A DNA stretch of 44,212 bases from Deltaproteobacteria bacterium. Its GTDB lineage: Bacteria > Desulfobacterota > Desulfobacteria > Desulfobacterales > B30-G6. Positions 7,705-15,861 of the stretch are shown here, piece by piece (position 1 is the stretch's first letter; each line of letters starts with the position of its first letter). A program made the translations under genes and the position numbers. The DNA lies in contig JAJDNW010000033.1 in NCBI GenBank assembly GCA_022340465.1, positions 1-44,212 on the forward strand, written 5' to 3'. The notes under the pieces are model-generated. The model was not told the origin of the DNA, did not search any database, and saw nothing but the letters and a program-made list of their open reading frames with translations.

Positions 7705-8853
7705 ATGGAAGTGCAATCGTTTACAGCGCAGGAGTTATTTTCATGGCTTATCGCCAAGGAAGACTTTCTGCTCGTGGATGTTCGTAATGACGAAGAGTTC
7801 GGCCGGTTCAAGGTGGAGGGTCCCTATCCCTTCGACATGGTGAACGTACCGTACATGGAGTTCATCGAACACGAAGAGGAAAGCGTTGCCAAAGTGCCCC
7901 GCGGTAAAAAGGTGCGGATTGTCTGCGCCAAGGAAGGCTCATCCAAATACGTTGCCGAAATCCTGGTCAATCACGGTTTCGACGATGTGGCCCACATGCT
8001 GGTCGGCATCAAAGCCTGGGGAAACCTGCTCGCTCCCGTACGCGTCGCCGGCGGCGCCGATTATGAGCTGCATCAGTTCCGGCGACCGGGCAAGGCCTCC
8101 TGCAGCTACGGCCTCGTCTGCGGCGAGGAGATGATGGTGTTTGACCCGGCCAAAAATATTGCGGCCTACACCGAATTTGCCGCCGAAAAGGGCTGTAACA
8201 TCACAAAAACCTTCGAAACCCACCGCCAGGCCGATTACATTTCCGGCAGCATGGGGCTGAACAAATCCCTGGGCGTCGAGATCGTCGCGCCCGACGAGGA
8301 TTTTCACCCGGCCACGTTCGCTTACACGCCCGCCGGAGACGGAACCGTTTTCAGGTTCGGCAACGGGGGGCCGGAAGTCAAGTCGATCCACACACCCGGC
8401 CACACCCCGGGCAGCACCTGCTATCTGATCGATGACCGCTACATGATAACCGGCGACACGGTCTTCATCTACTCCATCGGGCGCCCGGACCTGGGGGGCA
8501 TGGCCAAGGAGTGGTCCCAGATGCTGTTCGACACCCTGCAGCAGAAAATCCTTCAGTGGGACCGTGCGACACTGATGCTTCCAGGCCACTACATGGACTG
8601 GAAGGAAGCCAATCAGGACCTTGTTTTCACGAGGTCGCTCGAACAAATCAAAGAAATCAACGCTGACATCTACAACATTGCCGACGCAGACACCTTTTAC
8701 GGCTTTATCGAGGCCAACATGCGCAAGCAGCCCGACGAATATGCCAAAATTCGTGAAATCAACGCGGGTCTGGTAACGGTAGATGATGAAAATGCCGATA
8801 TCATGGACCTGGGAAAAAACGAGTGCGCCGCCAGCAAGATGGCCAACAAATAA
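7705..8853 (+). CDS. Rhodanese-metallo-beta-lactamase fusion, persulfide-dioxygenase-like
   Basis: The 382-residue protein joins an N-terminal rhodanese domain to a C-terminal MBL domain. The rhodanese part has LLVDVRNDEEF and the active loop CAKEGSS with Cys74. In the MBL part, the usual HxHxDH is changed to H173-R-Q175-A-D177-Y178. The mononuclear-iron ligands of ETHE1-type persulfide dioxygenases are kept: His173, His233 in HTPGHTPGS, and Asp251 in TGDTVF. His295 (LPGHYMDW) and the GRPDLGG loop also fit that family. The ATG at 7705 has AAGGAGG upstream, while an in-frame extension to 7606 lacks this. Terminators flank it, so it is probably transcribed alone. It likely handles sulfane sulfur; an oxygen-dependent dioxygenase in an anaerobe would be odd. 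Confidence 0.85.
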   Translation: MEVQSFTAQELFSWLIAKEDFLLVDVRNDEEFGRFKVEGPYPFDMVNVPYMEFIEHEEESVAKVPRGKKVRIVCAKEGSSKYVAEILVNHGFDDVAHMLVGIKAWGNLLAPVRVAGGADYELHQFRRPGKASCSYGLVCGEEMMVFDPAKNIAAYTEFAAEKGCNITKTFETHRQADYISGSMGLNKSLGVEIVAPDEDFHPATFAYTPAGDGTVFRFGNGGPEVKSIHTPGHTPGSTCYLIDDRYMITGDTVFIYSIGRPDLGGMAKEWSQMLFDTLQQKILQWDRATLMLPGHYMDWKEANQDLVFTRSLEQIKEINADIYNIADADTFYGFIEANMRKQPDEYAKIREINAGLVTVDDENADIMDLGKNECAASKMANK

Positions 8854-8873
8854 CATTTTCAAAACCAGCGTGA

Positions 8874-8920
8874 GGCGTAATGAAACCGGGGCGCTGCCCC
8901 GGCTCCATTGCGCCTTTGTT
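8874..8920 (+). terminator. Terminator after the rhodanese-MBL gene
   Basis: CCGGGGC (8886-8892) pairs with GCCCCGG (8896-8902). The stem is extended imperfectly by GGCG-AATG on the left and CATT-CGCC on the right, and TTTGTT follows. The sat promoter begins 2 nt later. Confidence 0.6.
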
Positions 8921-8921
8921 G

Positions 8922-8950
8922 TTGACAAATACTTTTTTACTTTATATGTA
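8922..8950 (+). promoter_or_regulatory. Promoter of sat
   Basis: TTGACA (8922-8927) is followed after 17 bp by TATGTA (8945-8950), with an overlapping TATATG at 15 bp. The leader to the sat ATG would be about 75 nt. Confidence 0.65.
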
Positions 8951-9031
8951 TCGTCTTTTATATCTGGGTCGATCGAAAGTCTGCAGAGCAGACAAATTCA
9001 ATAAAACCACTTGGAAAGGAGAAAAAAGCAA

Positions 9032-10306
9032 ATGGCAAATTTGATTCCACCTCATGGCGGAAAGGGTTTAACCTGCTGCCTTCTCGAAGGCGCGGAACTA
9101 GATGCGGAAAAGAAGAAGGCTGAGGGCCTGAAAAAGGTCGAGATTTCAGCGCGGGCCAAAGGCGACCTCATCATGATGGGTATCGGCGGATTCAGCCCGC
9201 TGACCGGATTCATGACCAAGGCAGACTGGAAGGGTGTCTGCGAAAATTTTCTGATGGCCGACGGTACCTTCTGGCCGATCCCGGTTACCCTCGACGCGAG
9301 CAAGGAAGATGCCGACGCTATCAGTGAAGGCGATGAAATCGCCCTGTACGATCCCGAAGGCGACGAGATCATGGCCACCATGCAGGTCACCGAAAAGTTC
9401 GAGATGACCGAGGCCGACAAAACCTTTGAGTGCGAAAAAGTCTATATGGGCGAAGGTACCCCGACCCCCGAGGAATTCTGGAAAATCGCCAAAGACGATC
9501 ACCCCGGCGTCCAGATGGTCATGAACCAGAAAGCGTTCAATCTGGCCGGCCCCGTCAAGGTGCTCAGCGAAGCCGAATACCCCACCAAATACGCCGGTGT
9601 CTATGCCCGCCCGGCAGAATCCCGCAAGATGTTCGAAGAAAGGGGCTGGAGCGAAGTTGCCGCCCTGCAGCTGAGAAACCCCATGCACCGCTCCCACGAA
9701 TACCTGTGCAAAATTGCCGTCGAGGTGTGTGACGGCGTCTACATCCACTCTCTGGTGGGTAACTTGAAACCAGGCGACATCCCCGCCGAGGTCCGCGTAA
9801 AATGCATCGATACACTGGTGAAGAACTACTTTGTGGAGCAAAACGTGATCCAGGGCGGATATCCCCTGGATATGCGCTACGCCGGTCCGCGTGAAGGCCT
9901 GCTGCACGCCACCTTCCGTCAAAACTACGGATGCTCCAAGATGATCATCGGCCGTGACCACGCCGGCGTGGGTGACTTCTACGGCATGTTCGAAGCCCAG
10001 ACCATCTTCGACAAGATTCCGACCCCCGAGGGCGAGGGCAAGGCGCTGCTCTGCCAGCCGCTGAAGATCGACTGGACGTTCTACTGCTACAAATGCGACG
10101 GCATGGCCTCCCTGAGAACCTGCCCGCATGCAAAGGAAGACCGCGTTCTGCTTTCCGGCACCATGCTGAGGAAGATGCTTTCCGAAGGTGGAGATCTGCC
10201 GGATCACTTCGGCCGCGACGAAGTTGTCGCCATCCTGCGTGACTACTATGAAGGCCTCACCGAAAAGGTCGAAATCAAGACCCACAAGGCCGCTACCGGC
10301 GACTAA
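9032..10306 (+). CDS. sat: Dissimilatory sulfate adenylyltransferase (ATP sulfurylase)
   Basis: The 424-residue enzyme makes adenosine 5'-phosphosulfate from sulfate and ATP, the first cytoplasmic step of sulfate reduction. It has the N-terminal [10 protein letters not shown] of dissimilatory Sat, the catalytic motif [13 protein letters not shown] (about residues 213-225, QxRN then HRxH) and [12 protein letters not shown] (about 306). Length matches the homo-oligomeric bacterial and archaeal type without an APS-kinase domain. AAGGAG lies 10 nt before the chosen ATG at 9032. An upstream in-frame start at 9011 would place the Shine-Dalgarno inside the gene. It has its own promoter and terminator and converges with the apr-qmo locus, whose products use its APS. 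Confidence 0.97.
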   Translation: MANLIPPHGGKGLTCCLLEGAELDAEKKKAEGLKKVEISARAKGDLIMMGIGGFSPLTGFMTKADWKGVCENFLMADGTFWPIPVTLDASKEDADAISEGDEIALYDPEGDEIMATMQVTEKFEMTEADKTFECEKVYMGEGTPTPEEFWKIAKDDHPGVQMVMNQKAFNLAGPVKVLSEAEYPTKYAGVYARPAESRKMFEERGWSEVAALQLRNPMHRSHEYLCKIAVEVCDGVYIHSLVGNLKPGDIPAEVRVKCIDTLVKNYFVEQNVIQGGYPLDMRYAGPREGLLHATFRQNYGCSKMIIGRDHAGVGDFYGMFEAQTIFDKIPTPEGEGKALLCQPLKIDWTFYCYKCDGMASLRTCPHAKEDRVLLSGTMLRKMLSEGGDLPDHFGRDEVVAILRDYYEGLTEKVEIKTHKAATGD

Positions 10307-10361
10307 AAATAATTTCGCCACGGGGCGGAATTATGGAACGCGGCTTCGCCGCTTAAAAAAC

Positions 10362-10394
10362 AAAAAGGGTGTGACGAAACGTCACACCCTTTTT
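10362..10394. terminator. Bidirectional terminator after sat
   Basis: A perfect 15-bp stem, AAAAAGGGTGTGACG (10362-10376) and CGTCACACCCTTTTT (10380-10394), has a 3-nt apical loop. Both strands end the stem in a T-run, so it can stop sat from the left and minus-strand transcripts from the right. The minus-strand relic ORF ends only 3 nt away. Confidence 0.88.
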
Positions 10395-10397
10395 CTG

Positions 10398-10643
10398 TTA
10401 TTGCTCCAACGTTGCCTGTGCAATTTCCTGATCCATCGCCACAACCATGCTGGGCAACGTATCATGCGACTCCGGTTTGTACGTCATCATCAGGTCTTCA
10501 GGATTGCCGGCCTCAACGCCCTCAGTCTCAGTGAAATATGCGATAACCCTCTTGACGCGGGATAACGCTCGGCGACTCTCGGGTTGCGGATAGCGCCATA
10601 CGCTTTTGCTACCGCTAAAAAAATCTCTATGAAAATTGTTTTT
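10398..10643 (-). pseudogene. Start-less open frame, possible DUF427-like C-terminal remnant
   Basis: An 81-codon open frame on the minus strand has no usable start codon in its first 51 codons and is closed upstream by TGA at 10644-10646. The translation looks protein-like: near the N-terminus it reads SVWRYPQPESRRALSRVKRV, then IAYFTETEGVEAGNPEDLMM, ending EIAQATLEQ. The segment W-Y-P-x-P then VIAYF with an acidic tail is weakly similar to the C-terminus of DUF427 proteins. The stop lies 3 nt before the bidirectional terminator, as expected of a former gene. Upstream sequence is a different terminator hairpin, so the 5' part is missing. The relation to DUF427 is from memory of the motif and is tentative. 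Confidence 0.4.
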
Positions 10644-10674
10644 TCAAAACCGCATTTTAACCACAAGTAATTTT

Positions 10675-10722
10675 AAACCACAAACAGGGGTCGGCAAGGT
10701 TGCCGAACCCTGTTTGTGGTTT
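10675..10722. terminator. Large terminator hairpin downstream of qmoC
   Basis: AAACCACAAACAGGG (10675-10689) pairs with CCCTGTTTGTGGTTT (10708-10722), and an inner CGGCAA/TTGCCG extends the stem. It begins 58 nt beyond the qmoC stop on the minus strand. T-runs are short, so efficiency is uncertain. Confidence 0.65.
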
Positions 10723-10779
10723 TACCATCACTACTTCGGCGAAGCCGCTACCGCCGGAAATGACATTGCCCGTGCAATT

Positions 10780-11913
10780 TTATTTCCTGCCGATGTACTC
10801 GTTATACGCCATGGCTGCCGTCCGGTAGACCAGGTGGGCCAGTTTTGAATAGGCAATGAAGAAAAACAAGCTCCACACGAACATCAGGTGGACATAGTAC
10901 AAGAAGTAGGTGACGCCGGCCATGCCCGCCAGGCGGGTCATTTCGGAAAGAAGCCCGGTGACCCCCAGCGACAGGGCCCATATAACCAGCCACCAGTCTT
11001 TGTAGGCTGAAACCTGATCTTTTTTGGCCAGCCGCTGCTTGATCATCAGCACACTGCCGATGACCAACGAAACGCCGGCAATGTTCCCCAGCCACTTAAC
11101 CGGGTTGAGCTGTGAATAGGGGCCGTGGATCTGAAACACATACAGGACCACGAAGAAGATGCTGGTGACGATGAAAAGGCCGATGAAGCCGAACAGCACC
11201 ATCATGTGGGCCGTGGCCCGATCCTTGTTCTCCCCGCATTCGTTGAATTTGTCATGCTTCAGGATCGGCAGGATAATGCGTATCAGCCCCTGGATCATGC
11301 CCATGGGATCGATTTTCTTGATGTCGGTCTTGCCGTCCGCCAGGGCGTTCTGGTGCATATCGTTCAAGAACCGTTTCAGGCCGATGGCAAAAGTGGCCAC
11401 CGTCCAGATCGCCGCCGGAATCATCATGATGTCCACCAGCCAGGTGGAGAAGAAATGGGCATGCGCGATTTTGTCACCTTCGGGCGTAAAGTCCAGCAGA
11501 CCCGTGATGAGGCCCACCACCAGAAAAAGAACCGCCGGAATGCCCAGAACGATGGGCAGCTTCTTGGGGTCGTTGATCAGCTTGCCGATGGCCTTGACCG
11601 GTCCGTACTCGGTAACCGCGTAGGCCCTGATAGCCGCCAGCACGTCGCCGGGTTTGGCGCCACGGGGGCACAGGGTGGAGCAGTCGCCGCAATTATGGCA
11701 CAGCCAGACATCGCCGTTGCCCACCAGTTTGTCCTTCAAGCCCCATGAGGCGGCAATCATCTCTTTTCTCGGGAAAGGCTTGTTGTCGGGGGCGATCGGG
11801 CAGGCCACCGAACAGGTGGCACACTGAAAACACTTTTTCAGATCTCCCCCGCCAAGCCCTTTCACTTCGTTAATAAAGCCAATATCCGGCTCCACAACAT
11901 ATGCATCCGCCAT
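10780..11913 (-). CDS. qmoC: Quinone-interacting membrane-bound oxidoreductase subunit QmoC
   Basis: The 377-residue membrane subunit of the Qmo complex links AprBA to menaquinone. The N-terminal HdrC-like part has two 4Fe-4S sites (CFQCATCSVACP and CHNCGDCSTLCPRGAKP). A HdrE-like cytochrome b region follows, with several membrane helices beginning at LPIVLGIPAVLFLVVGLITG. This HdrC-HdrE fusion is diagnostic of QmoC. The ATG at 11913 has AGGAGG 7 nt upstream; an in-frame start nine codons earlier would swallow that site. It is 89 nt downstream of qmoB and ends the apr-qmo locus. No qmoD-like gene follows. Confidence 0.96.
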   Translation of the reverse strand: MADAYVVEPDIGFINEVKGLGGGDLKKCFQCATCSVACPIAPDNKPFPRKEMIAASWGLKDKLVGNGDVWLCHNCGDCSTLCPRGAKPGDVLAAIRAYAVTEYGPVKAIGKLINDPKKLPIVLGIPAVLFLVVGLITGLLDFTPEGDKIAHAHFFSTWLVDIMMIPAAIWTVATFAIGLKRFLNDMHQNALADGKTDIKKIDPMGMIQGLIRIILPILKHDKFNECGENKDRATAHMMVLFGFIGLFIVTSIFFVVLYVFQIHGPYSQLNPVKWLGNIAGVSLVIGSVLMIKQRLAKKDQVSAYKDWWLVIWALSLGVTGLLSEMTRLAGMAGVTYFLYYVHLMFVWSLFFFIAYSKLAHLVYRTAAMAYNEYIGRK

Positions 11914-12002
11914 CTGAATACCTCCTATATAAATTGACACAAAAACCGTTTTCCGATTTTTTCTTTAAAGTTGCCTTACCGTTGCATGTGTCCAAAACGG
12001 GC

Positions 12003-14336
12003 TTAGAATCCCTTGAAGGGGTTCGGTCCGAGATCTTCGACCATCTCCACGAATTCGTTCACCATCTGCGGAATCTTGTCATAATCGTCAATGGCCACCT
12101 GGAACTGGGTCACCCGTTCGTTTTCCAGAGCCAGGCTCTGCAGGGCGTCGCCGATTTTCTTCATGCGTATGTCGGCCAGCTCGCTACCCTTGACAAAATG
12201 GCACTGGTAGTCGTCGCCATGCTTGCAGCCCATGAGGAAAACACCGTCCATCCCCTGCGACAGGGCATCCTTGATCCAGATGACGTTGACCGATCCCAGG
12301 CAGCGCACCGGGATGAAACGCACGTCGGCCGAATAGGTCATACGGTTCAGGCCGGCGATGTCCAGGGCCGGGTAGGCGTCGTTTTCACACACCAGACCGA
12401 GGATGCGCAGGGGGGGATCGTCGTAATCGTCTTCCGAGGGAACGCCGATGGCCTTCACCATGGAACCGATGCTGTCGATGCTGTAGTCCGCGAACCCGAT
12501 AATGCGTTCGGGACAGGCGCCCATGCAGGTGCCGCAGCGACGGCAACGCGTGGGATTGGGTTTGGGAGTCCCCTTTGCGTCGTCGTCCAGGGCGCCGAAA
12601 GGACACTCTTCCGTGCAGCGTTTGCACTGGGTGCAGCGTTGAAAGAAAAAGTCCGGAAAAGTCATGTCGCCGGAGCGCGGGTGTACGGACACGCCGCGGT
12701 TGACCGACTCGATGCACTGGATCGCTTTGAGGGCCGCACCGGAGGCGTCCTCGATGGACTCCTCCACGGACAGGGCCCTGCGAATCCCGCCGGCCGCATA
12801 GACGCCGGTGCGCTGGGTTTCATAGGGAAAGCAAATGAAGTTGGAATCCGCGTAATCATTGAAAAGCGCGTTGTCGCGGAAACCGGGGCCCTGCCGGTAG
12901 GCCAGGTTGATGACCGGGTCGTCCTTGGTTACCGGGACCATGCCGGTACCCAAAACCACCATGTCGGCCTTGACCCTGATCTTGTCGCCCAAGAGGGTGT
13001 TGTCCGCCTCCACGATCAGGCCGTTGCCGTTCTTCGTTACCGATACCACCTCGCCCTTGGTCAGAAAGATTCCCGGATCCTGCTGGATGCTTTTGTAGAA
13101 GTTTTCATTGAGTCCCGGCGTACGCATGTGCTGGTAGAAGACGTAAGCCTTGCCGTCCGCAAAATCCTCCCGTACGTACTTGGCCTGTTTCAGGGCGACC
13201 AGACTGGTTACCGAACCAGCGTAGTCGAAATCGCTGTCGCTGCCGTTGCCCGGACTTTGAATGAACACCACGGACTGGGCTTCCTTGCCGTCCGAAGGTC
13301 TTTGAATGGCGCCTTTTTGGGCTATCGCCTCGAACTGCGCATTGGTCACGACGTCCGGCAATTCCCCGTATCCCAGGTGGGAATACTCGCCGGCTTTGGG
13401 CTCGTAAGGTCGCCACCCGGCAGCCAGCACAACGGCGCCGAACAACTCGCCGTCCGGGTCGAGGGACAGGATGTCGTTTCTGCCCTTGTTGTACTCGAGG
13501 TAGGCTTCATGCTGTTTTTCCACATCCAGTTCTTTGCCGTCCGCGTCCAGCTTCATCTCTTCCGGCAGCGGATAGGGCACGTCGAAGGGGATCTTTTCAC
13601 CGGGCTTTTTGAAGGTGACCACGAATTCACCCGGTTCGCCGGCAATCCTCGCAACAACCGTTTCGGTTTTGACCGTGATTTTATCCTCTGCATCCACCTT
13701 CTTGATCAGGGAATCGACCACAGGCGGTATCAGATCTTCGTAGGGAACTTCCGTGGGCAGCTGCTTGCGCCAGTTGATAGCGTTGCCGCCCAGGCCCGCC
13801 TCTTTCTCGACAATGGTCACATCATAGCCGGTTTGGGCGGCATCCAGAGCTGCCGACATACCGGTAACCCCGCCACCGATGACCAGGATTTTTTTGCTGA
13901 GGGACTCCACGATGTGCGGTTCGGGCAGAGCGATCTTCCCCACCCTGGCCATGCCCATCTTGATATAGTCTTCGGCCAGCATCAGGAGACGGTCGTAATG
14001 CTCGCCATCCCCTTTCTGCTCCTCGGTCAGGGCTGGATATTCAGAACGCGGGTGCGACCACACCACCTGTTCGCGCAGGTTCACACGGTCGACGATGCAT
14101 CCGTCAAACTTGAAGACGTCGTAATTGACCCGCCGCGAACATGCCGCAATCACCAGCGTGTTGGTCCCGTCGGCAACGTCTTTTTTGATCAGTTCCACAC
14201 CTTCCTTGCCGCAGAGAAAGGGATGTGTTTTGACAGGCAGGCCTTCTTCTTCAGGAGCGGCGCACAGATCCTTCATGTCGAGCGCATCCCCGATGCCACA
14301 GCCTTCGCAAATATATACACCATATTTTTTATCCAT
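12003..14336 (-). CDS. qmoB: QmoB: HdrA-like flavoprotein with MvhD-type C-terminus
   Basis: The 777-residue cytoplasmic subunit carries FAD and Fe-S clusters. The N-terminus has CEGCGIGDAL, then the FAD-binding ILVIGGGVTGMSAALDAAQ near residue 140. Two ferredoxin motifs follow (CTQCKRCTEECP and CRRCGTCMGACP). The last 140 residues form an MvhD/FrhD-like domain with CENDAYP, PVRCLGS and GCKHGDDYQC. This domain order is that of QmoB, which with QmoA passes electrons between QmoC and AprBA. AGGAGG lies just before the ATG and overlaps the qmoA stop region (10-nt gap), so the genes are translationally close. A long plus-strand frame over this gene is only an antisense shadow. Confidence 0.96.
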   Translation of the reverse strand: MDKKYGVYICEGCGIGDALDMKDLCAAPEEEGLPVKTHPFLCGKEGVELIKKDVADGTNTLVIAACSRRVNYDVFKFDGCIVDRVNLREQVVWSHPRSEYPALTEEQKGDGEHYDRLLMLAEDYIKMGMARVGKIALPEPHIVESLSKKILVIGGGVTGMSAALDAAQTGYDVTIVEKEAGLGGNAINWRKQLPTEVPYEDLIPPVVDSLIKKVDAEDKITVKTETVVARIAGEPGEFVVTFKKPGEKIPFDVPYPLPEEMKLDADGKELDVEKQHEAYLEYNKGRNDILSLDPDGELFGAVVLAAGWRPYEPKAGEYSHLGYGELPDVVTNAQFEAIAQKGAIQRPSDGKEAQSVVFIQSPGNGSDSDFDYAGSVTSLVALKQAKYVREDFADGKAYVFYQHMRTPGLNENFYKSIQQDPGIFLTKGEVVSVTKNGNGLIVEADNTLLGDKIRVKADMVVLGTGMVPVTKDDPVINLAYRQGPGFRDNALFNDYADSNFICFPYETQRTGVYAAGGIRRALSVEESIEDASGAALKAIQCIESVNRGVSVHPRSGDMTFPDFFFQRCTQCKRCTEECPFGALDDDAKGTPKPNPTRCRRCGTCMGACPERIIGFADYSIDSIGSMVKAIGVPSEDDYDDPPLRILGLVCENDAYPALDIAGLNRMTYSADVRFIPVRCLGSVNVIWIKDALSQGMDGVFLMGCKHGDDYQCHFVKGSELADIRMKKIGDALQSLALENERVTQFQVAIDDYDKIPQMVNEFVEMVEDLGPNPFKGF

Positions 14337-14346
14337 GGATTACCTC

Positions 14347-15624
14347 CTACCTCCTCACCAGAGTTTGAATCGCTTTCAGGGCCATACCGGTTGCATTCTG
14401 ATTGGACGACACGACGTCAGCCGGCTTGTTGGCGCATCCTGCTGCAAACATACCGCCTTTGGCGAAATCATTGATGATAAAGCCGTCCTCGTTGTACGTA
14501 AGATCGGCCGGCAGTTTCGTGTTGGCCGCCGTGGGCTGCATACCGGTCGCCAGGACCGCCATATCGACGGTCTGATGTATCTTTTCACCGGTAACGGCGT
14601 TTTCAGCTACGACCGTGATATTTTTCGATTCGGGGTCTTCGCTCACCTCGGCAACCTTGCCTTTGACAAAAAAGATGTTTTCGTCTTTTTTGAGGTTGTC
14701 GTAAAACTTTTCGTAGCGGTAGCCCGGCGCCCTCAGGTCGATGTAGAAGATGTAGATTTTGGCCTCGGGATATCTTTCACGGACGTACGTGGCCTGTTTC
14801 ATGGATGCCATGCAGCAGATGTAGGAGCAGTAGGGCAGATGGTTCTCGTCACGCGAACCGGCACACTGTACAAAAGCGACGCTTTCCGGCTCCTTGTCGT
14901 CCGACGGGCGCAGGATTTTCCCCCTGGTGGGGCCATTGGGCGCAGCCAGCCGCTCCATCATCATATTGGTGATGATATTGGGATACTGGCCGAATCCCAG
15001 GGTGTCGATTTTAGTGGCGTCGTAGGGTTCCCATCCCGTCGCCCACACCACCGCACCGACCTGCAGATCGATGGTCTTCGTTTCCATGGCCAGATCGACG
15101 GCGTCATACTTACAGGCTTCTTTGCATTTCTGGGCATCGTCGGTACCGATGATCTGGGGAGAAATGACATAGCGTGACGGAAAAGCCATTTCAAAGGGCA
15201 GGTACGCGCCTTTGACCTTTTTCATGCCGAAATCGAAATCGCTCTCGATCTCGGTTTCACAGGCAGCCGCGCACTCGCCGCAGCAGGTACAGTTCTCGTT
15301 GACATACCTGGGTGACAGTTCGATGGAAACGTCGTAGCTGCCGGGGGTGCCGCTCACCTTGGTCACCTGCGCCAAGGTAAACACCTTGATCCGCGGATTG
15401 TCCTTGATTCTCCTGAAGTTGATTTCCAGACCACAGGTCGGGGGGCAGAGTTTCGGAAAATACTGATTCAACTGCGACACTCTTCCACCGAGGTAAGGAT
15501 TTTTTTCGACCAGGAACACTTCGTGCCCCACTTCGGCAGCTTCCAGGGCTGTGGTCAAGCCGCTGATCCCGCCGCCTACCACCAAAATGCCTCCACTAGC
15601 AGGGGCTGCTTTGTCTTCTGTCAT
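14347..15624 (-). CDS. qmoA: QmoA: HdrA-like flavoprotein subunit
   Basis: The 425-residue flavoprotein begins with an FAD-binding fold (ILVVGGGISGLTTALEAAE) and the HdrA-type stretch LGGRVSQLNQYFPKLCPPTC. Cysteines for one Fe-S cluster are visible in CTCCGECAAAC, with further cysteines in KCKEACKYDA. The C-terminus has the FAD contact region MFAAGCANKPADVVSS. The length matches QmoA, which is much shorter than HdrA of methanogens. GGAGGG precedes the ATG. It is separated from aprA by a strong terminator (15793-15827), so some expression must come from read-through or from a promoter in 15625-15790. Confidence 0.96.
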   Translation of the reverse strand: MTEDKAAPASGGILVVGGGISGLTTALEAAEVGHEVFLVEKNPYLGGRVSQLNQYFPKLCPPTCGLEINFRRIKDNPRIKVFTLAQVTKVSGTPGSYDVSIELSPRYVNENCTCCGECAAACETEIESDFDFGMKKVKGAYLPFEMAFPSRYVISPQIIGTDDAQKCKEACKYDAVDLAMETKTIDLQVGAVVWATGWEPYDATKIDTLGFGQYPNIITNMMMERLAAPNGPTRGKILRPSDDKEPESVAFVQCAGSRDENHLPYCSYICCMASMKQATYVRERYPEAKIYIFYIDLRAPGYRYEKFYDNLKKDENIFFVKGKVAEVSEDPESKNITVVAENAVTGEKIHQTVDMAVLATGMQPTAANTKLPADLTYNEDGFIINDFAKGGMFAAGCANKPADVVSSNQNATGMALKAIQTLVRR

Positions 15625-15673
15625 ACTATCCCTCCGTGTTTAAAAGCTTAGTTTATTTAATAACAACAATATA

Positions 15674-15787
15674 TTAAGCGGTACCCTTCTGAAACGTGCA
15701 GCACTTGCCTGGAATATGCGGCATACTCCAACCGAGAGCTTCACGCTCCAGACCTGTTGGATATAGCCCGGAAAGTATGGATGCCAT
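15674..15787 (-). CDS. Possible 37-residue peptide between aprA and qmoA
   Basis: A small frame begins MASILSGLYPTGLEREALGW and ends with KCCTFQKGTA. GGAGG lies 11 nt before its ATG, but this is the 3' arm of the aprA terminator hairpin. Two adjacent Cys are the only notable residues. No family is recognised and the frame may be fortuitous. Confidence 0.2.
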   Translation of the reverse strand: MASILSGLYPTGLEREALGWSMPHIPGKCCTFQKGTA

Positions 15788-15792
15788 GTTAA

Positions 15793-15827
15793 TAAAAACC
15801 TCCAGGCGTCTTGCGACACCTGGAGGT
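15793..15827 (-). terminator. Strong terminator between aprA and qmoA
   Basis: On the minus strand, ACCTCCAGG pairs with CCTGGAGGT (+ coordinates 15819-15827 and 15798-15806). An inner GTC/GAC closes a GCAA tetraloop, and TTTTTATT follows. It lies 34 nt after the aprA stop. Confidence 0.88.
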
Positions 15828-15861
15828 ATATTGCATCGACTAGAACATCGTCGACTGTTGA

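Noticed and set aside
11901-14474. An 857-codon open frame on the plus strand over qmoB
   Set aside because: It is antisense to the well-supported qmoB, has no family motif, and its His/Phe/Val/Gly-rich composition is typical of a GC-skewed shadow frame.
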